A model generated the notes under the pieces. The model did not search any database and was not told the DNA's origin. It saw nothing but the letters and a program-made list of their open reading frames with translations. Positions 34,426 to 45,803 of a stretch of DNA of 64,000 bases are shown in pieces; position 1 is the stretch's first letter; every line of letters starts with the position of its first letter. Made by a program: the position numbers and the translations under genes. Source of the DNA: Hofstenia miamia (lineage: Eukaryota; Xenacoelomorpha; Acoela); the NCBI GenBank assembly GCA_004352715.1, contig SCFE01000106.1:1038205-1102204 (forward strand). Direction: 5' to 3'.

Positions 34426-35187
34426 TCTAGCATCATCAGGGGGAGAATATAAATAGCATTAACCAATTGTTAGCAATATAATGTGCAAGCATCAACTACT
34501 TGCAAATAGGAAAGAAAACCGAATTTAGTAAGACATGATAATTTAGAATGAAATAAAACCTTAAATGCAAACAGTAAAACATTATAATTAGAAAAATGAA
34601 TTAGAGTAGTTAGCAGTAGGTATGAATTGAATGAAGGTGTGTCATCATTAACCCTAGCATAGAGTCTCCACAGCAAAATAATTCATTAATCAGAAAATAA
34701 TGAAATTAATTAGCCTTCTAATGAAATTAAACTCATTCAGCAAGAAAGAATCACCTTACAAGTAGGAAACTGAGATGTAGATACAATCAGAGGCGCAGGG
34801 TAAAAACCCTATCCCCTCCAGAACAGAATTTGTTAAGAGTTATCCTGTGAATTACAATTAGTGCTGAAAGGGCAACTAAGATTTAAGAACAAAATGCTAT
34901 TATTAAAATAATTGTGCACAATTAGGGCTTATTTGTGCATAACATAAATTACTAGTAAACATATCAAACCATACCTGACATAATAACCAAAATTAAACAT
35001 TTAAATATTTGTCTACAAATCACTAAGCATGACAAATTAAATGATTCATCAATGGCAATTTAGAATAGATGCTATTAGCAGTATGAGTGGAAATTGATAT
35101 TGATTTAATTTGACATGCCCAAATAATGTTGCACTAACATAATATAAGTTTTTGTTTATTATGAAGCAGTTTAACGATGGTGGTGTA
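34426..35187 (-). repeat. 3' LTR of the gypsy element
   Basis: Matches 39827-40475 over most of its length, with many substitutions and indels. Clear shared blocks include CTAGCAT(C/A)ATCAGGG at the left end, a CAGCAAGAAAGAATC block, and ACAAATTAAATGAT near the right. Confidence 0.75.
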
Positions 35188-35999
35188 CTCCTCTTTCTTT
35201 TTATAATAACACAAAAGATGTTGATATCTTGCAAAAGTTGTGAAAACAGTAAAAAGTATAAAAATTCAAAATACAATAATATAAATTGATAAATGCAATA
35301 ATAATAAACAATAACTAAGCAATTCAAAATTATATAATAACTCCATTCAAAAGAACATGTGATCCCTCAAAATCTACTTTATGCTGTATCATTATGCTAT
35401 AAGATAACAGTGAATCTGAACATGTTGAGATTCATTTGTGATGCTTCTTCCAAGGCAATTCCCAGATCCTTCAAAAATGAGACATGATGAAATCAAGAGA
35501 AAAAGATGTTTTCAACTTTTTTGCACCAAAATATTTAAGAGAGTAACCTCCTTCTCCAATCCTTTTGACCCACTCCACAAGCTGCTGTAGTGGGACTCTA
35601 GATTTACATCAATTTAAGAGTGCTTTGCTACACCCATCATCATTGCAGATATCATAATCTGATTACACATATTTGTACGCTGGTCAACACATACTTCCCC
35701 CATGTATGTGGAAAGTAAGGAAAGAATTATATCAAAATGTTTTTTAAAACTGCCAAACATGGAAATGAGTTCTCCAGACTACATCAGGTACTAGTGAATC
35801 AAAACTATTAGCACCTTCCACAATCCAGGACTATATATGCATTTGGCAATTCCAGGCAACTTGTAGTGTGCTCAACAATGCTGTGACAGGTTTCATCTTT
35901 CCAAAAGGCCATTCTCCCCCAAAACAACATCTTCACCATGTGGTTAGCCTAACAGGATAACAACTAACTACCAGTTTCTCTACTCATGCCTCCTCTTCA

Positions 36000-37450
36000 T
36001 GTAGGTATGCAAATTCTATGTGTGGAAGTAATCTCTACTGTATCAAAAGATATAAGATAGTTACACTTTTATTGGTCTATGTCTTGAATGACTTTGAATG
36101 AGCATGTTTGTTGTAGGAGATACTTAGTATTTCTGGGAATGAGGAATCTCATGCTTGCACACTCAATAACAAAAGCTGTTTTTTGCAAATTTGAACTCAT
36201 AATTTTCAAAATGCTGATATGTTCATTGTCTTGATGCATGTTTTCATTTGTGATGTTGACTAAGCTCATGGAAGATTCTTTTTGGATATTGGAACGATTT
36301 TTGTTGCATAGATGTATCATGTGATTATTGCATCAGTTTGTGTACTATGATGTTTCTATTTGGGCTATATGGTGGTAGTTATTGATATTTAACAGGAATA
36401 CATGAAGTTGAGGGTTGTTTACCAAGATTTCACTTTTCACCTGCCCTTTTAAACTTAAGGAAGGTTAGAGTAAAAGAGGTTGAGGGATGAATCACATAAA
36501 TGCTGATATTTGAAGCTGAGAAGGACCTGCAGCTAGAGATATCAGAGGTGGAATTGAAAGCACTATGACTGCCCAAGAAGGACCTACAAACAGACATGGT
36601 GTTTAAATTCTCACTGTCATGATAATCTGTCTGCTCTTGCTTTGTTTTTTAGTTTGATGGTTCACCCAAACTGTGTTTAGCTGCTGCAGCTCTCTCTTCA
36701 TGTGAAGGAGCATTAAAATGCAAAGATGGAATATTAATTTCGCATTCCTTAGAAAAATTTTTTTTATTTTGTGTTTGCAAATGAAGAGAGCTAAGATTGT
36801 GCTCAAATTCTGCTTTGAAAAAGTCTTTATCAATTAGTTCAAATCTAGATGTAAGGCAATATTCATTTCTTTCATCTAGCACAAATTCAAATTTTCACAT
36901 TTTTTTTATTTATGCCTTTTCAATGCCTTTAGGTGGGCATTTAGTAATTTGGCAATGAAAAATTTTATTTGCTTCCAATTCATAGACAATGTAAGATAAA
37001 GATTATTTGATTGTGCATAGACATTCCCATTTGTGAGGAAGTTTGCAAATTTATTTTTTGTTGATGACTGTGCCTAGTGTACAGATGTAAACTATATCAA
37101 AAGTTTTATGTTGCTCAGTATATATCAATTTGTTGAAATAACATTGCTGTCTAACTGTGCTTGTCTGTGTATTAATACACATTGTTTCATGAAATAGGGC
37201 AATTTATGAATGAGTTTTTGAAATAATCATTATTGATTTCTTAAACATAACCACAAAACATCATTGGCATAGATGTAGGAGTTTCATGACCAGGCATAAA
37301 TTTATGCAGGGATATTTTAATTGTGGAATGTTTAGAAATGCTATAAAAGAATTCCACTATTGCCAGTAATTCTCTTCAGTATTTTCCACTGAAGTGAGGA
37401 TGCAATGGTTCTCATAAGATTTAGATGTGTCTGATTGGCATATTTGATGA
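36000..37450 (-). pseudogene. Gypsy integrase region (decayed)
   Basis: The minus strand from about 37450 to 37100 gives ISKETLNNL, then LMRTIASSLQWKILKR, ITGNSGILL and LIHKLPYFMKQC in the place of the segment between RNase H and the integrase zinc-binding domain. The catalytic core further left is too degraded for its acidic residues to be assigned. The open frame on the minus strand at 36649-36882 (FELIDKDFFKAEFEHNLSSL) is probably part of it or of a downstream region. Confidence 0.4.
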
Positions 37451-37499
37451 CTTGATTGACTTAGAGATTATTTAAAGTTTCCTTGCTAATATTTGAAAT

Positions 37500-38710
37500 A
37501 CCTTGCTTTAAAATTGTTTGCTCTAGGCTGTAATAAGTTTTTCTATAGGCCTGAAGATGCAGATCCAGTTGTGGTTGGCAGCCACAGTTATTGCTTGTGA
37601 TTTAATGTTCTCTAATGGTATTTTTGAAATTTGGTTTATGCTAGTGTGACCTTAATCATGGAATTTTTAATGACTTTACAATTGTAATATTCTACAAGTG
37701 CAATTCAGTTGTTGTTAAATACTGAAACATACAAGATATGGTTTTCTGTTACCATTCATTCATGTTTTTTGTAGCAATGTGTAGGCCTGCTGTCAATTAG
37801 GAGGTCAGGATTTTCTGCTTTTTGAATTATCTAAATAAATATATTGTTGTATTCTTGGGCCTTTGTGATTTCCTGGGGTGGCTAAGATGAATTTGCTATA
37901 TGTTTTGGAGCATTGATTGATTTTATGTTTTTCAGTCTTTTTTGTGAAATTGTCTAGCTGTTCCTGCTCTTGCCAGGACTATTTGAACTCAGTTTCTTTT
38001 TTCAGTAAGTTAGATATTTTTATATTTTTTCTTCCAGGTTCAGAATAAAAATGTAATGGTAATTAATGAAGCTCATTATTCATTGTTGGTTGTGTGGCAC
38101 CTTAATTTGTTCTATGAGTTGCTTAGTATTATATTTGATTGAAATGTTGCCAGGTTTCATTGTTCTGCCAAGAAATGTAACTTGTTTACAAGCAATTGAG
38201 CACTTCTTTGCAATATTTCTTAGTCCAGCATTGAATAATATTCAAAGCACTTCACTTAGTTGTTTGGAATGTTCATTAGATGCTAGTTGTGAGATTAAAA
38301 TGTAATTTATGTAAGATGCAATTCTACTTCTTTATAAAATTTTGTTATGTTCCATTGAAAGGTGGCAGGGATGCTGAAGTGTCTAAATGCCATACATAGC
38401 CATTTTACAGACTGTACAGTGTGGTAAATGTAGTTTGTCAATGTTTTCTTTGTGTATAGGGACCCTTAAACATCCTTTGCATAGATCTAGATTGATTTAG
38501 AGTTTGTAATTAGCTTAATTATACAAGATTTCATTTATCCTAGGCATCAGATATGCATCTTTATGTGCTATATCACTTAGGTTCATGAAATATATGAATA
38601 GTCTGTGCTAAGCTCCTTGTTGAATGAAAACTGTAGATGAAGTGTGTGGGCTTTTGCTACTTTGAACAATACCCTTATTTAAGAGTTCTGAGAGAGTCTT
38701 CTTCACATTT
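37500..38710 (-). pseudogene. Gypsy reverse transcriptase and RNase H (inactivated)
   Basis: From 38700 leftwards the minus strand reads KTLSELLNKGIVQSSKSPHT, then AHKDAYLMPRINEILY, INLDLCKGCLRVPIHKENID, and later ASNEHSKQLSEVL and ILFNAGLRNIAKKC. These are classic Ty3/gypsy RT blocks. The catalytic box is altered to YINYIL, so both aspartates are gone. LLKKETEFKW near 38000 marks the start of the RNase H part. In-frame stops and frameshifts are numerous; the enzyme is dead. Confidence 0.8.
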
Positions 38711-38999
38711 ACACCTGTAGTTGTGGATTAGCATGAAGGCAGTATTGGTGGAAGTAGTTTGAATTTCATGTTAAACACTTATTGCCTTTTCTACACTGAT
38801 TTGTCTTGATTAAATATTCTTGTGTTGTTTATGATAATGTTGTTTATAATATTGATTTCATTAGCATTAAATGTTGATAAGTTTCTTTTGAAATTAGTAC
38901 TATATTAGTTTCTGGGATCTTGGTTTTTTCAGAATTGGAGAATGGATTTTAATTGGTCTGCAATTACATCAACTAATATGTCTTAGTCAAATTTGGTAT

Positions 39000-39765
39000 C
39001 AACTTCTAGATTTTATAAATTTTGAGGTCATATTCTTAAAGAAATAAAGGGAACTGTGTTTCTACATTTTATTTTATGCTGTTCTGATGTAGGAGATAAG
39101 TTTCAAAAAGCATGAGCCATTTTCTGAATGTTTGCCTTTCAAAAGAAATTTTCTTGTGAAGAACTGCAGCATTTTTGGCAATTTCATGCCTAAGTTTTGA
39201 GAATTATGAATTAACATGGATACACACTTCTTAGTTTTTGTGTCAAAGAGTTGTTCTGGTATTGGAGGTGAAGTTGTGTATCATGAGAGAGGTGGTCTTC
39301 TTGCTTTGGTGGATGCAGAGAAGGAAGCAAGATTAAATGAGCTTCATTTTGCTGAGGAAGTTGGGGACTGGGTGCAGTGAGTTGCACTTGTATTTGTGAT
39401 AGTTTTAAATGATTATTAGTGGCAGCTAGAATATTGTCCTAAACCATCTTAAGTTTTTTCTTGATTTTGACCTCAAATGTATTGAATTGTCCTTGTGTGA
39501 CAAATGTTAGTATCATTTGCTTGGTCATATGTGATGAAATAGAATCTAAGCAGCTTTCAAATTCACTTAGTTTATTGCTTGCATCAAATATAATGCCAAT
39601 GAGCTCTTGCTTTTTGAAGTTACTTATATAACAAGTAGTTTATTCAATTGACATTTTTATCATAAAAATTGTTCCTAAGTGAGGAGAGGGGCAGGATTAC
39701 CATCTCACACAAAGCAATTTCTTGGTCTGCCAGCGCAGAGTCTAACTGGTAATAAAGCTTAGAAT
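39000..39765 (-). pseudogene. Gypsy gag-like region (decayed)
   Basis: Minus-strand frame: ALADQEIALCEMVILPLSSL, then SEFESCLDSISSHMTKQMIL and TFVTQGQFNTFEVKIKKKLK, followed by a Pro/Gln-rich segment (QVQLTAPSPQLPQQNEAHLI). One in-frame TAG occurs near 39440 and the frame decays below about 39230. The position, just inside the 5' LTR, fits gag; the sequence itself is not distinctive. Confidence 0.5.
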
Positions 39766-39826
39766 CATTTCAACATTTTTTTACCCAGTTTGAAGCAGAA
39801 AAAAGCTGTAGTTGTTGGTTACCAAC

Positions 39827-40475
39827 TAGCATAATCAGGGAGAGCATAGAAATAGCTTTGTAATCATTTTATAGAATTTGAATTTACTGCATCAACTCCT
39901 TGTCAGTAGCTAAGAAAGCTTCATTTAGTGAAACATGAGAAATTAGAATTAATTATAACACCATATGCAAAGCATTATAATAAGCAGCAATGATTGAGAG
40001 TGGTTACAAATTGCATGTAATTAAATCATTATTAACATTAACATAGAGTATGTGTGGCAACTACTGCTGAGGCAATTCCGTCATTAAAAACGTTAAGTGA
40101 ATAAGCCATCTATTGAAATTAAGCTGTTTCAGCAAGAAAGAATCCCAGATGGGCAAGACATAACTCCTCTCCCTTTCAGATCAGATTTGCTGCAAGTTGT
40201 CATCTGAATTATGATTAGTGTTGATAGGTCATCAAAACATTACAAGCAAAAACTTTGTATTAAGCATAATAAATAATAATGATACAGTAATATTTAAATA
40301 ATTGCTTACAAAATCAAAACATGTCACTATGCATAACAAATTAAATGATCCATTACAATAAGCTATTTAGAATTGATTATTATTTTAAGAATGAATTTTA
40401 ATTTGATCCCTTGCTAAAACATTTATTACCTAAGTATGTTTTCTCCATAAAGTAAATAATTTGTGGAATTAGTTC
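39827..40475 (-). repeat. 5' LTR of the gypsy element
   Basis: Right-hand partner of 34426-35187. The outer boundary is uncertain by a few tens of bases because of divergence. Confidence 0.7.
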
Positions 40476-41005
40476 TGAATCTAAAAACTAAAATTTAAAA
40501 ATATGTCAATAAGATATATTGAAAACTCACAATTCATTAAAATTTATCTTTCATGTCCTCAGGAATGTAAGAAATTGTTTAGATGGAATATGAAGTGATT
40601 AAAATTCGAATAAAAATATTAGTTAAACATTTTGAAAATAAATATTGTCATTTGAGTTAGATAAAAATTTTTTTTTATCTTTTATACTGCTATATCATAT
40701 TAAGTGAAATGCTTTAGCATCACAATTCTTAAATTTTCTTGAAGCAGAAATTTTTTAATGATAACTTTTAAGATAATTTTGTTTCAAAAAAGCAACTTAG
40801 AACATTTTTCTAACTTTAATCAATCACAAAAATATTACAAATGTTGAAATATTTCATAAAATTTCCATCTTAAAGATTGACATTCTCAAGTTTTTTAATC
40901 TGAATGTTTTAGTCTAACTGTCTAATAAATATTTTTAGCATTTTATTATAAAAATTGATTGGAGAAGAGTATTATATTTTATAATAAAGTAAAAAAACAT
41001 TTAAG

Positions 41006-41044
<39 letters not shown>

Positions 41045-43960
41045 TTGAAATTTCAAAGACTAGAAAGGTTTGTGGAATCACATATTAGAATAATAAATTA
41101 TGTAAATTGCTTGCTTCCCTATTTAAAAGATTACACCTTTAGAATGTTTGTAAGTGCCATAAAAGCCTCTTCTTTCATTAGTTATATATTCTTATTGCAT
41201 TTTTCTATTAGAGGTTCAAAGAATTTTAGATTTTTTTTAGTGAAGCTATTGCTTATTTAAGTCTAAAATTATGTTTGCCACTTTGGCTAAAATTGCATTT
41301 CATATCTTTGTTTAACAAAGGGAGTTTTTGGAATTTTCCTAATCAATGATTGATGTTGAATATTAGTTAATTATCAATACTTCAAAATGATGAAATACTT
41401 TCTTAATTCATCATCTTTGTATACATTTCATGCTTTAGATGATTCTAGTTAAAAATCATTACAAATTACAAATGCTATGTAAGTTAATTCACTCTTACAA
41501 ATAATTTCAATTTTGACAAGATTGAAGTCAGAGACTGCAAAAGCTTTTGCCAAGTAGGATGTTTCATTATAGGAGCATACATAGCATGTTATTTAAATGT
41601 GACGCCGTTTAAAAAAAGTCTCATACTCTAAAAATTAAAATGACTGTTCGACGTTTTTTTTTACTTATTTTTGACATTTAACTTTTCTGAACATTATAAC
41701 CGTATGGGTAGTTTTACTTAATATTTTTTCAAAACAGGCGTTTTTTCACAAAATATGAAGATTTCATTGTGGACGGAAATTAGTTTTTTAAAGAATTGTC
41801 TAATAAAACAACCCTACATGAATGGCCCTCTTTGATAATTTAAAATATCTACACATTATAACAATAAAGCAATTTAAAACTCCGCAAAAGAGAGATAGTG
41901 GTTGAAATAAAAGTATGACATTTTCGTTTATTGATAGTTTTTGATTTCTGACAGCAAAATGGGTGCACAATATTCTCTACAGGGTTGTGTTTATCAATTG
42001 GCTGTGTTGGATATTGTGAAAGCATCGAAGGATCGAACAAATATTACAGACTTGACAAAAAATTTCCGAAATCTGACCGCAAAGTTCCAATAAGGAAATT
42101 TTGTTTTGTGGTTCAGTCTGACATTTGAAAACAGATCTGCTTGCCAAGCCTAAAATCTTCTAATTAATCATTTTCCATATTAGCATACAGTATTTTTATT
42201 TTCTTAACAAAAACATTAATTTTATTTGAAATTAGTCTGTTTATTTAAGTAATTCTCTTAATTGCGGAAAAATTTCTGTAAAATAATTGTTGACATGATT
42301 TTCAAAGTTCTCCTTGCATGACAGTGTTTCCTTCAAAGGCTTGAATGTGGGCTGAGTCTAGCACAATCTCATTGTCGTTTTTTGTTATGATTTTGTGTGT
42401 AATTCTAGTCTTCAAAATCTCAACAATGGAACAAATAGTCTTGAACGTTATAATATGAATTTTCTTTTGTTATGTAAATGTGACATTAGCGCGAATTATT
42501 CCAGTTTCCAGTAAGTTATTCACTGGAACAAGATATTAGTATAGAACTATCTCCAACAATTTTTACATATTTAGCATTTCCAATTTTTTGGTTATAATTT
42601 TAAACAAATCTTTGACGACTACTGCTGTGGAATGCTATTTACCAAGCCATGAAAATAAGTAGAATGGGTTAGTCTTTTAATAGTGTTCTAAAATCAATTA
42701 AAGAGTAGTCCTAAAGCTAAACGAGATATTTAGATTGGTAGTTTTTTCTCTATTAAGAAGCAAATAACATCTAACAACATAAAATGAAAGAGTTTTCTTT
42801 AGTATTTGATCACAACTTTTCGAATAAAAATAACTTCCATTTGACAAAGTTTAGTTTAAGCTAGATTTTTTATTTTCAATAATTGTTAAGTAGTATGTTC
42901 ACATTGTTTATTTTGTATTCCGTTAATCCTAAGGTTGTTCTAGAAATGAATTTCGATGTAATATTTAATAACCTAAAAAAGTATGACGTATGCCTTTCTA
43001 TTGTTTCTGTTTGACCATTAAGCATCATTTTCAATTGCAATATCTTTCCAAAAACTTGCTGTTTGGTTGCTTTTGCCTCAATAGAAGTCCGCATTAATTT
43101 TGCCTTCACTTGCATATATATATTACAAGTATTTTTCATTGCTTAGTTTTAAAATTTTAGTAAAAAAAGGAATTATATTTTGTATCTAGATTAAATAAAG
43201 AAGCGCGCGTAAACACATATTTACCATAAATCGTACGCGTTGTAGCCAATTAGGATTCCTCTAAACTTTTAGGCTGTACAAAGTAATTAATCCAAGAATA
43301 ATTGATTACAATTTCAGAGTCACTGACAATTTATTACACAGCGAGGCGATTGATAAAATTAATAATTATGATGAACCCAATTACTAAGCGATTCTTTATA
43401 TTACCATAAATCATGCACATGGGAAAAATGCTCAATGGTGTGAACAATTCGGTTTTTGCGCCAATTTGCAGAAAAGACATTGCTTTCCAAGGCTGAATTA
43501 GGATTAATTGAAATTATATAGACCTTTTATCTCAAATACATGTTTTGAATATAGTCTATTGTATTTAAACTAAAAAGTATCTTCTATTTGTAGTAAGACA
43601 ATGCTCTTAAAACCAAATACTTTCAAACTATCAAAGATTACTGTGCTGGTATGCATCGTATTAACCTTAAACAGTCTAGAGTCAGTCTTAAAGGACAAAA
43701 AGTTTTTTCACAATTACAAAGAAATTTCTCCAAGCATGGGTAGGACTATTGGGGAACATACATTAATGCAATGTTGAAAATTTCTATTAAAGCTTATTGT
43801 TGTGGCAGAGATTGTTGAATAGATTAACAAGTTTTCCTTAGAAATTTTCGAAATTTTGAAAAAATAAATTCTCTCCATACTTAGTGTTAATGTATTTAGG
43901 TTTTGAGCTGCTGAAGGCAACTAAGAATTTTGACTGTTTCTTAATATGTGCAAAGATATT
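40476..43960. other. No recognised feature
   Basis: AT-rich DNA with one long (TA)n tract (41009-41038). The CpG scarcity of the gypsy copy continues to about 41600. No domain or splice-bounded frame found. Confidence 0.4.
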
Positions 43961-43967
43961 CCAAACC

Positions 43968-44045
43968 CAATGAGGCGCGCCGTGCGCAAAGTCAGAGGTC
44001 GCGGGGCCGAAGTCTCTCGATGGAACTAGTGCGAAAAAGAAATAA
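43968..44045 (+). repeat. tRNA-like SINE fragment (candidate)
   Basis: A GC-rich island in AT-rich DNA contains GCGCAAAGTCAGAGGTCGCG followed by GGGCCGAAGTCTCTC. This resembles the anticodon-arm to T-arm part of tRNA-derived SINEs, with a degraded B box where GGTTCGA is expected. No full cloverleaf can be folded, so it is not a tRNA gene. It also contains a rare GGCGCGCC octamer. Confidence 0.35.
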
Positions 44046-44597
44046 GAGACTCTCCTCTATCATGTGGTGCTTTCAGATTGAGCACAATATGAATAGTTTT
44101 TGAGGTATAAGCTTTTAAAAATTTTCGATAGGATCATGAAAATTTTTTAAAAATCAACAGGCTGTTTAAGGTTAATAATACATTGTATTTTAAACATCGG
44201 TTTAAATTGTTCAATAAAATTTATTACTAAATTAAATAATATTTATTATAAATTTGCAATTTCCATAAATACATTAGATTTTCTTTATACTTTTTGCCTG
44301 TTAAACAATGTTTTTGTCTTATCTTAAAGCAGTGAACGAAAGTAAAAACATTTTAAATTCTTTGACTGGCTTGGGTTATGTTATATTGAGCCCGCGATTA
44401 AAATTACTACATCTAACAACTCTGGTACGACTAAAAAGAAGATTGAAACAACTTTAACCCATTTGATGTTTTTCAGAACTAATCTATGTTATTTAATAGT
44501 AGCAACATGTTTTAAGGCTATTTTAGGGTATCACATAATTCACATTCAAATAATGAATAAATCTATAGAAAAGTCCATTCTTGGGAACAAATTTTTT

Positions 44598-44740
44598 TTG
44601 GCGAAATTTATAAAAGGCTAGATATATGTGCAAAGGTTACAAAAACGAGATATATATGAAATTGCAACAAAAGGCGAGATACTTATGTAAGAATGGACAA
44701 ATAGCGAAATATATATGTTGAGGGTTAAGCAAAGAGCGAG

Positions 44741-44777
<37 letters not shown>
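44598..44777 (+). repeat. Minisatellite with GCGAGATATATATG-like core ending in (TA)n
   Basis: Six imperfect copies of a unit ending in G(C/A)GAGATA(T/C)(A/T)TATG recur at about 44600, 44617, 44645, 44672, 44702 and 44735, mostly 28-33 bp apart. The last copy runs into a (TA)n tract, so the microsatellite may have grown from the unit's own TA-rich core. Confidence 0.65.
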
Positions 44778-44779
<2 letters not shown>

Positions 44780-45158
44780 ATTTGCTTTGCCTAAGAAAAA
44801 TTCTAACAAACTGCTTGAATCTCAATGCTTTATATTACCCAAACCAGCCAGGATTACGCTCTAAGAATTTTAATATTTTTTAAGTAACACGTGTGAAGAA
44901 ATCAAAGACATCTTACTTCTACTTTAACCGCATCATTCGCTTGGCAAACGTCATACATTATTTGATGTCTACCGCAGTGCTTGTTTTTTGCAGACTACAT
45001 CTCAATTGCATTTTTAATACTGAAATTAGATGCACACATTATCTTTTTTGCCAATGCAACTCATGCCAATGATCTTGCAGTTCATCATTTCATAAATGAT
45101 TTTGTTGACTACTTAATACATTTGTAGAAATGCATTAAGTTAATAAATCTATTTAATA

Positions 45159-45183
45159 ATATATATATATATATATATATATA
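45159..45183. repeat. (TA)n microsatellite
   Basis: TA tract; no element recognised on either side. Confidence 0.9.
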
Positions 45184-45678
45184 AACCATTCCATGCATTA
45201 ACATACGTCGCCTATCAATGAATATTTGCTATTGCAAGTACATAAAATTGCCTCTGCTTACAAGACCAATAACTATCTTGAGAATTTTTTTCATAAAGAT
45301 GCATCCATTAATTTTATAGAAATCTTGCTTGCTTTGACGAAGATATTAAAGTGAATATTAGGAGTATATATAGAATCAAATGAATAGTAAAATAAATGAT
45401 CATTTGAATTTGAATTAATAAAATAATTGATGACCATTGCTAGACACATTTTGGGAGTTATACTTGTGCGCATTATCATCAGCCTAAGGAATAGCTATGA
45501 GAAAAGCAGGTAATGAAAGTTACAATAAATATTAGATAAAGACTTCCAAGAAAAGACACCAGATGTGATAGATAATTAAGAAGATGTTTGAGATCTAATG
45601 TCTAACATTTGAGATTGAGTTGATTAAGTAAAGAATGAAACACTATTGCGAAGGCTTTACTAAAATTTATGAACATAG

Positions 45679-45803
45679 AATGGCAATTTTTCCCAAGATT
45701 CGGAAAACCAGTAAAGGATCTTAGAAAATTCAATTACAGCAGCTTCACCATTCAATATCAGGTGGAAATAGATTTCTGCTATTATAACTGGCGGAGAACA
45801 GAG
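45679..45803 (+). CDS. Candidate internal exon of an unidentified gene
   Basis: An open frame (GKPVKDLRKFNYSSFTIQYQ, then VEIDFCYYNWRRTE) ends at a strong donor GAG|GTAAGG at 45804. The acceptor (ATGAACATAG) is weak. GC is somewhat higher than the flanks. The reverse strand is also open here, which lowers confidence. Confidence 0.3.

Larger units (their letters stand above)
34426..40475 (-). mobile_element. Degenerate Ty3/gypsy LTR retrotransposon, strongly CpG-depleted
   Basis: Two diverged direct repeats (about 34426-35187 and 39827-40475) flank a 4.6-kb interior. On the minus strand the interior encodes, in order, a gag-like region, a Ty3/gypsy reverse transcriptase, RNase H and integrase-type zinc-binding segments. 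A purine tract (minus-strand AAAAAGAAAGAGGAG at 35203-35188) stands next to the left repeat, where a polypurine tract belongs. Next to the right repeat the minus strand reads TTGGTAACCAAC, where a TGG-starting primer-binding site belongs. LTR divergence and many stops mark an old insertion. The left LTR begins against a (TA)n tract. Confidence 0.8.

Noticed and set aside
34425-34450. Hammerhead candidate on the minus strand (CUGAUGA)
   Set aside because: No GAAA with pairing helices follows; the motif belongs to the gypsy LTR end.
43968-44045. tRNA gene
   Set aside because: No acceptor stem or full cloverleaf and the B box is degraded.
44618-44825. Two overlapping minus-strand frames with YIYIYI runs
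   Set aside because: They are translations of a (TA)n tract and the adjoining minisatellite.
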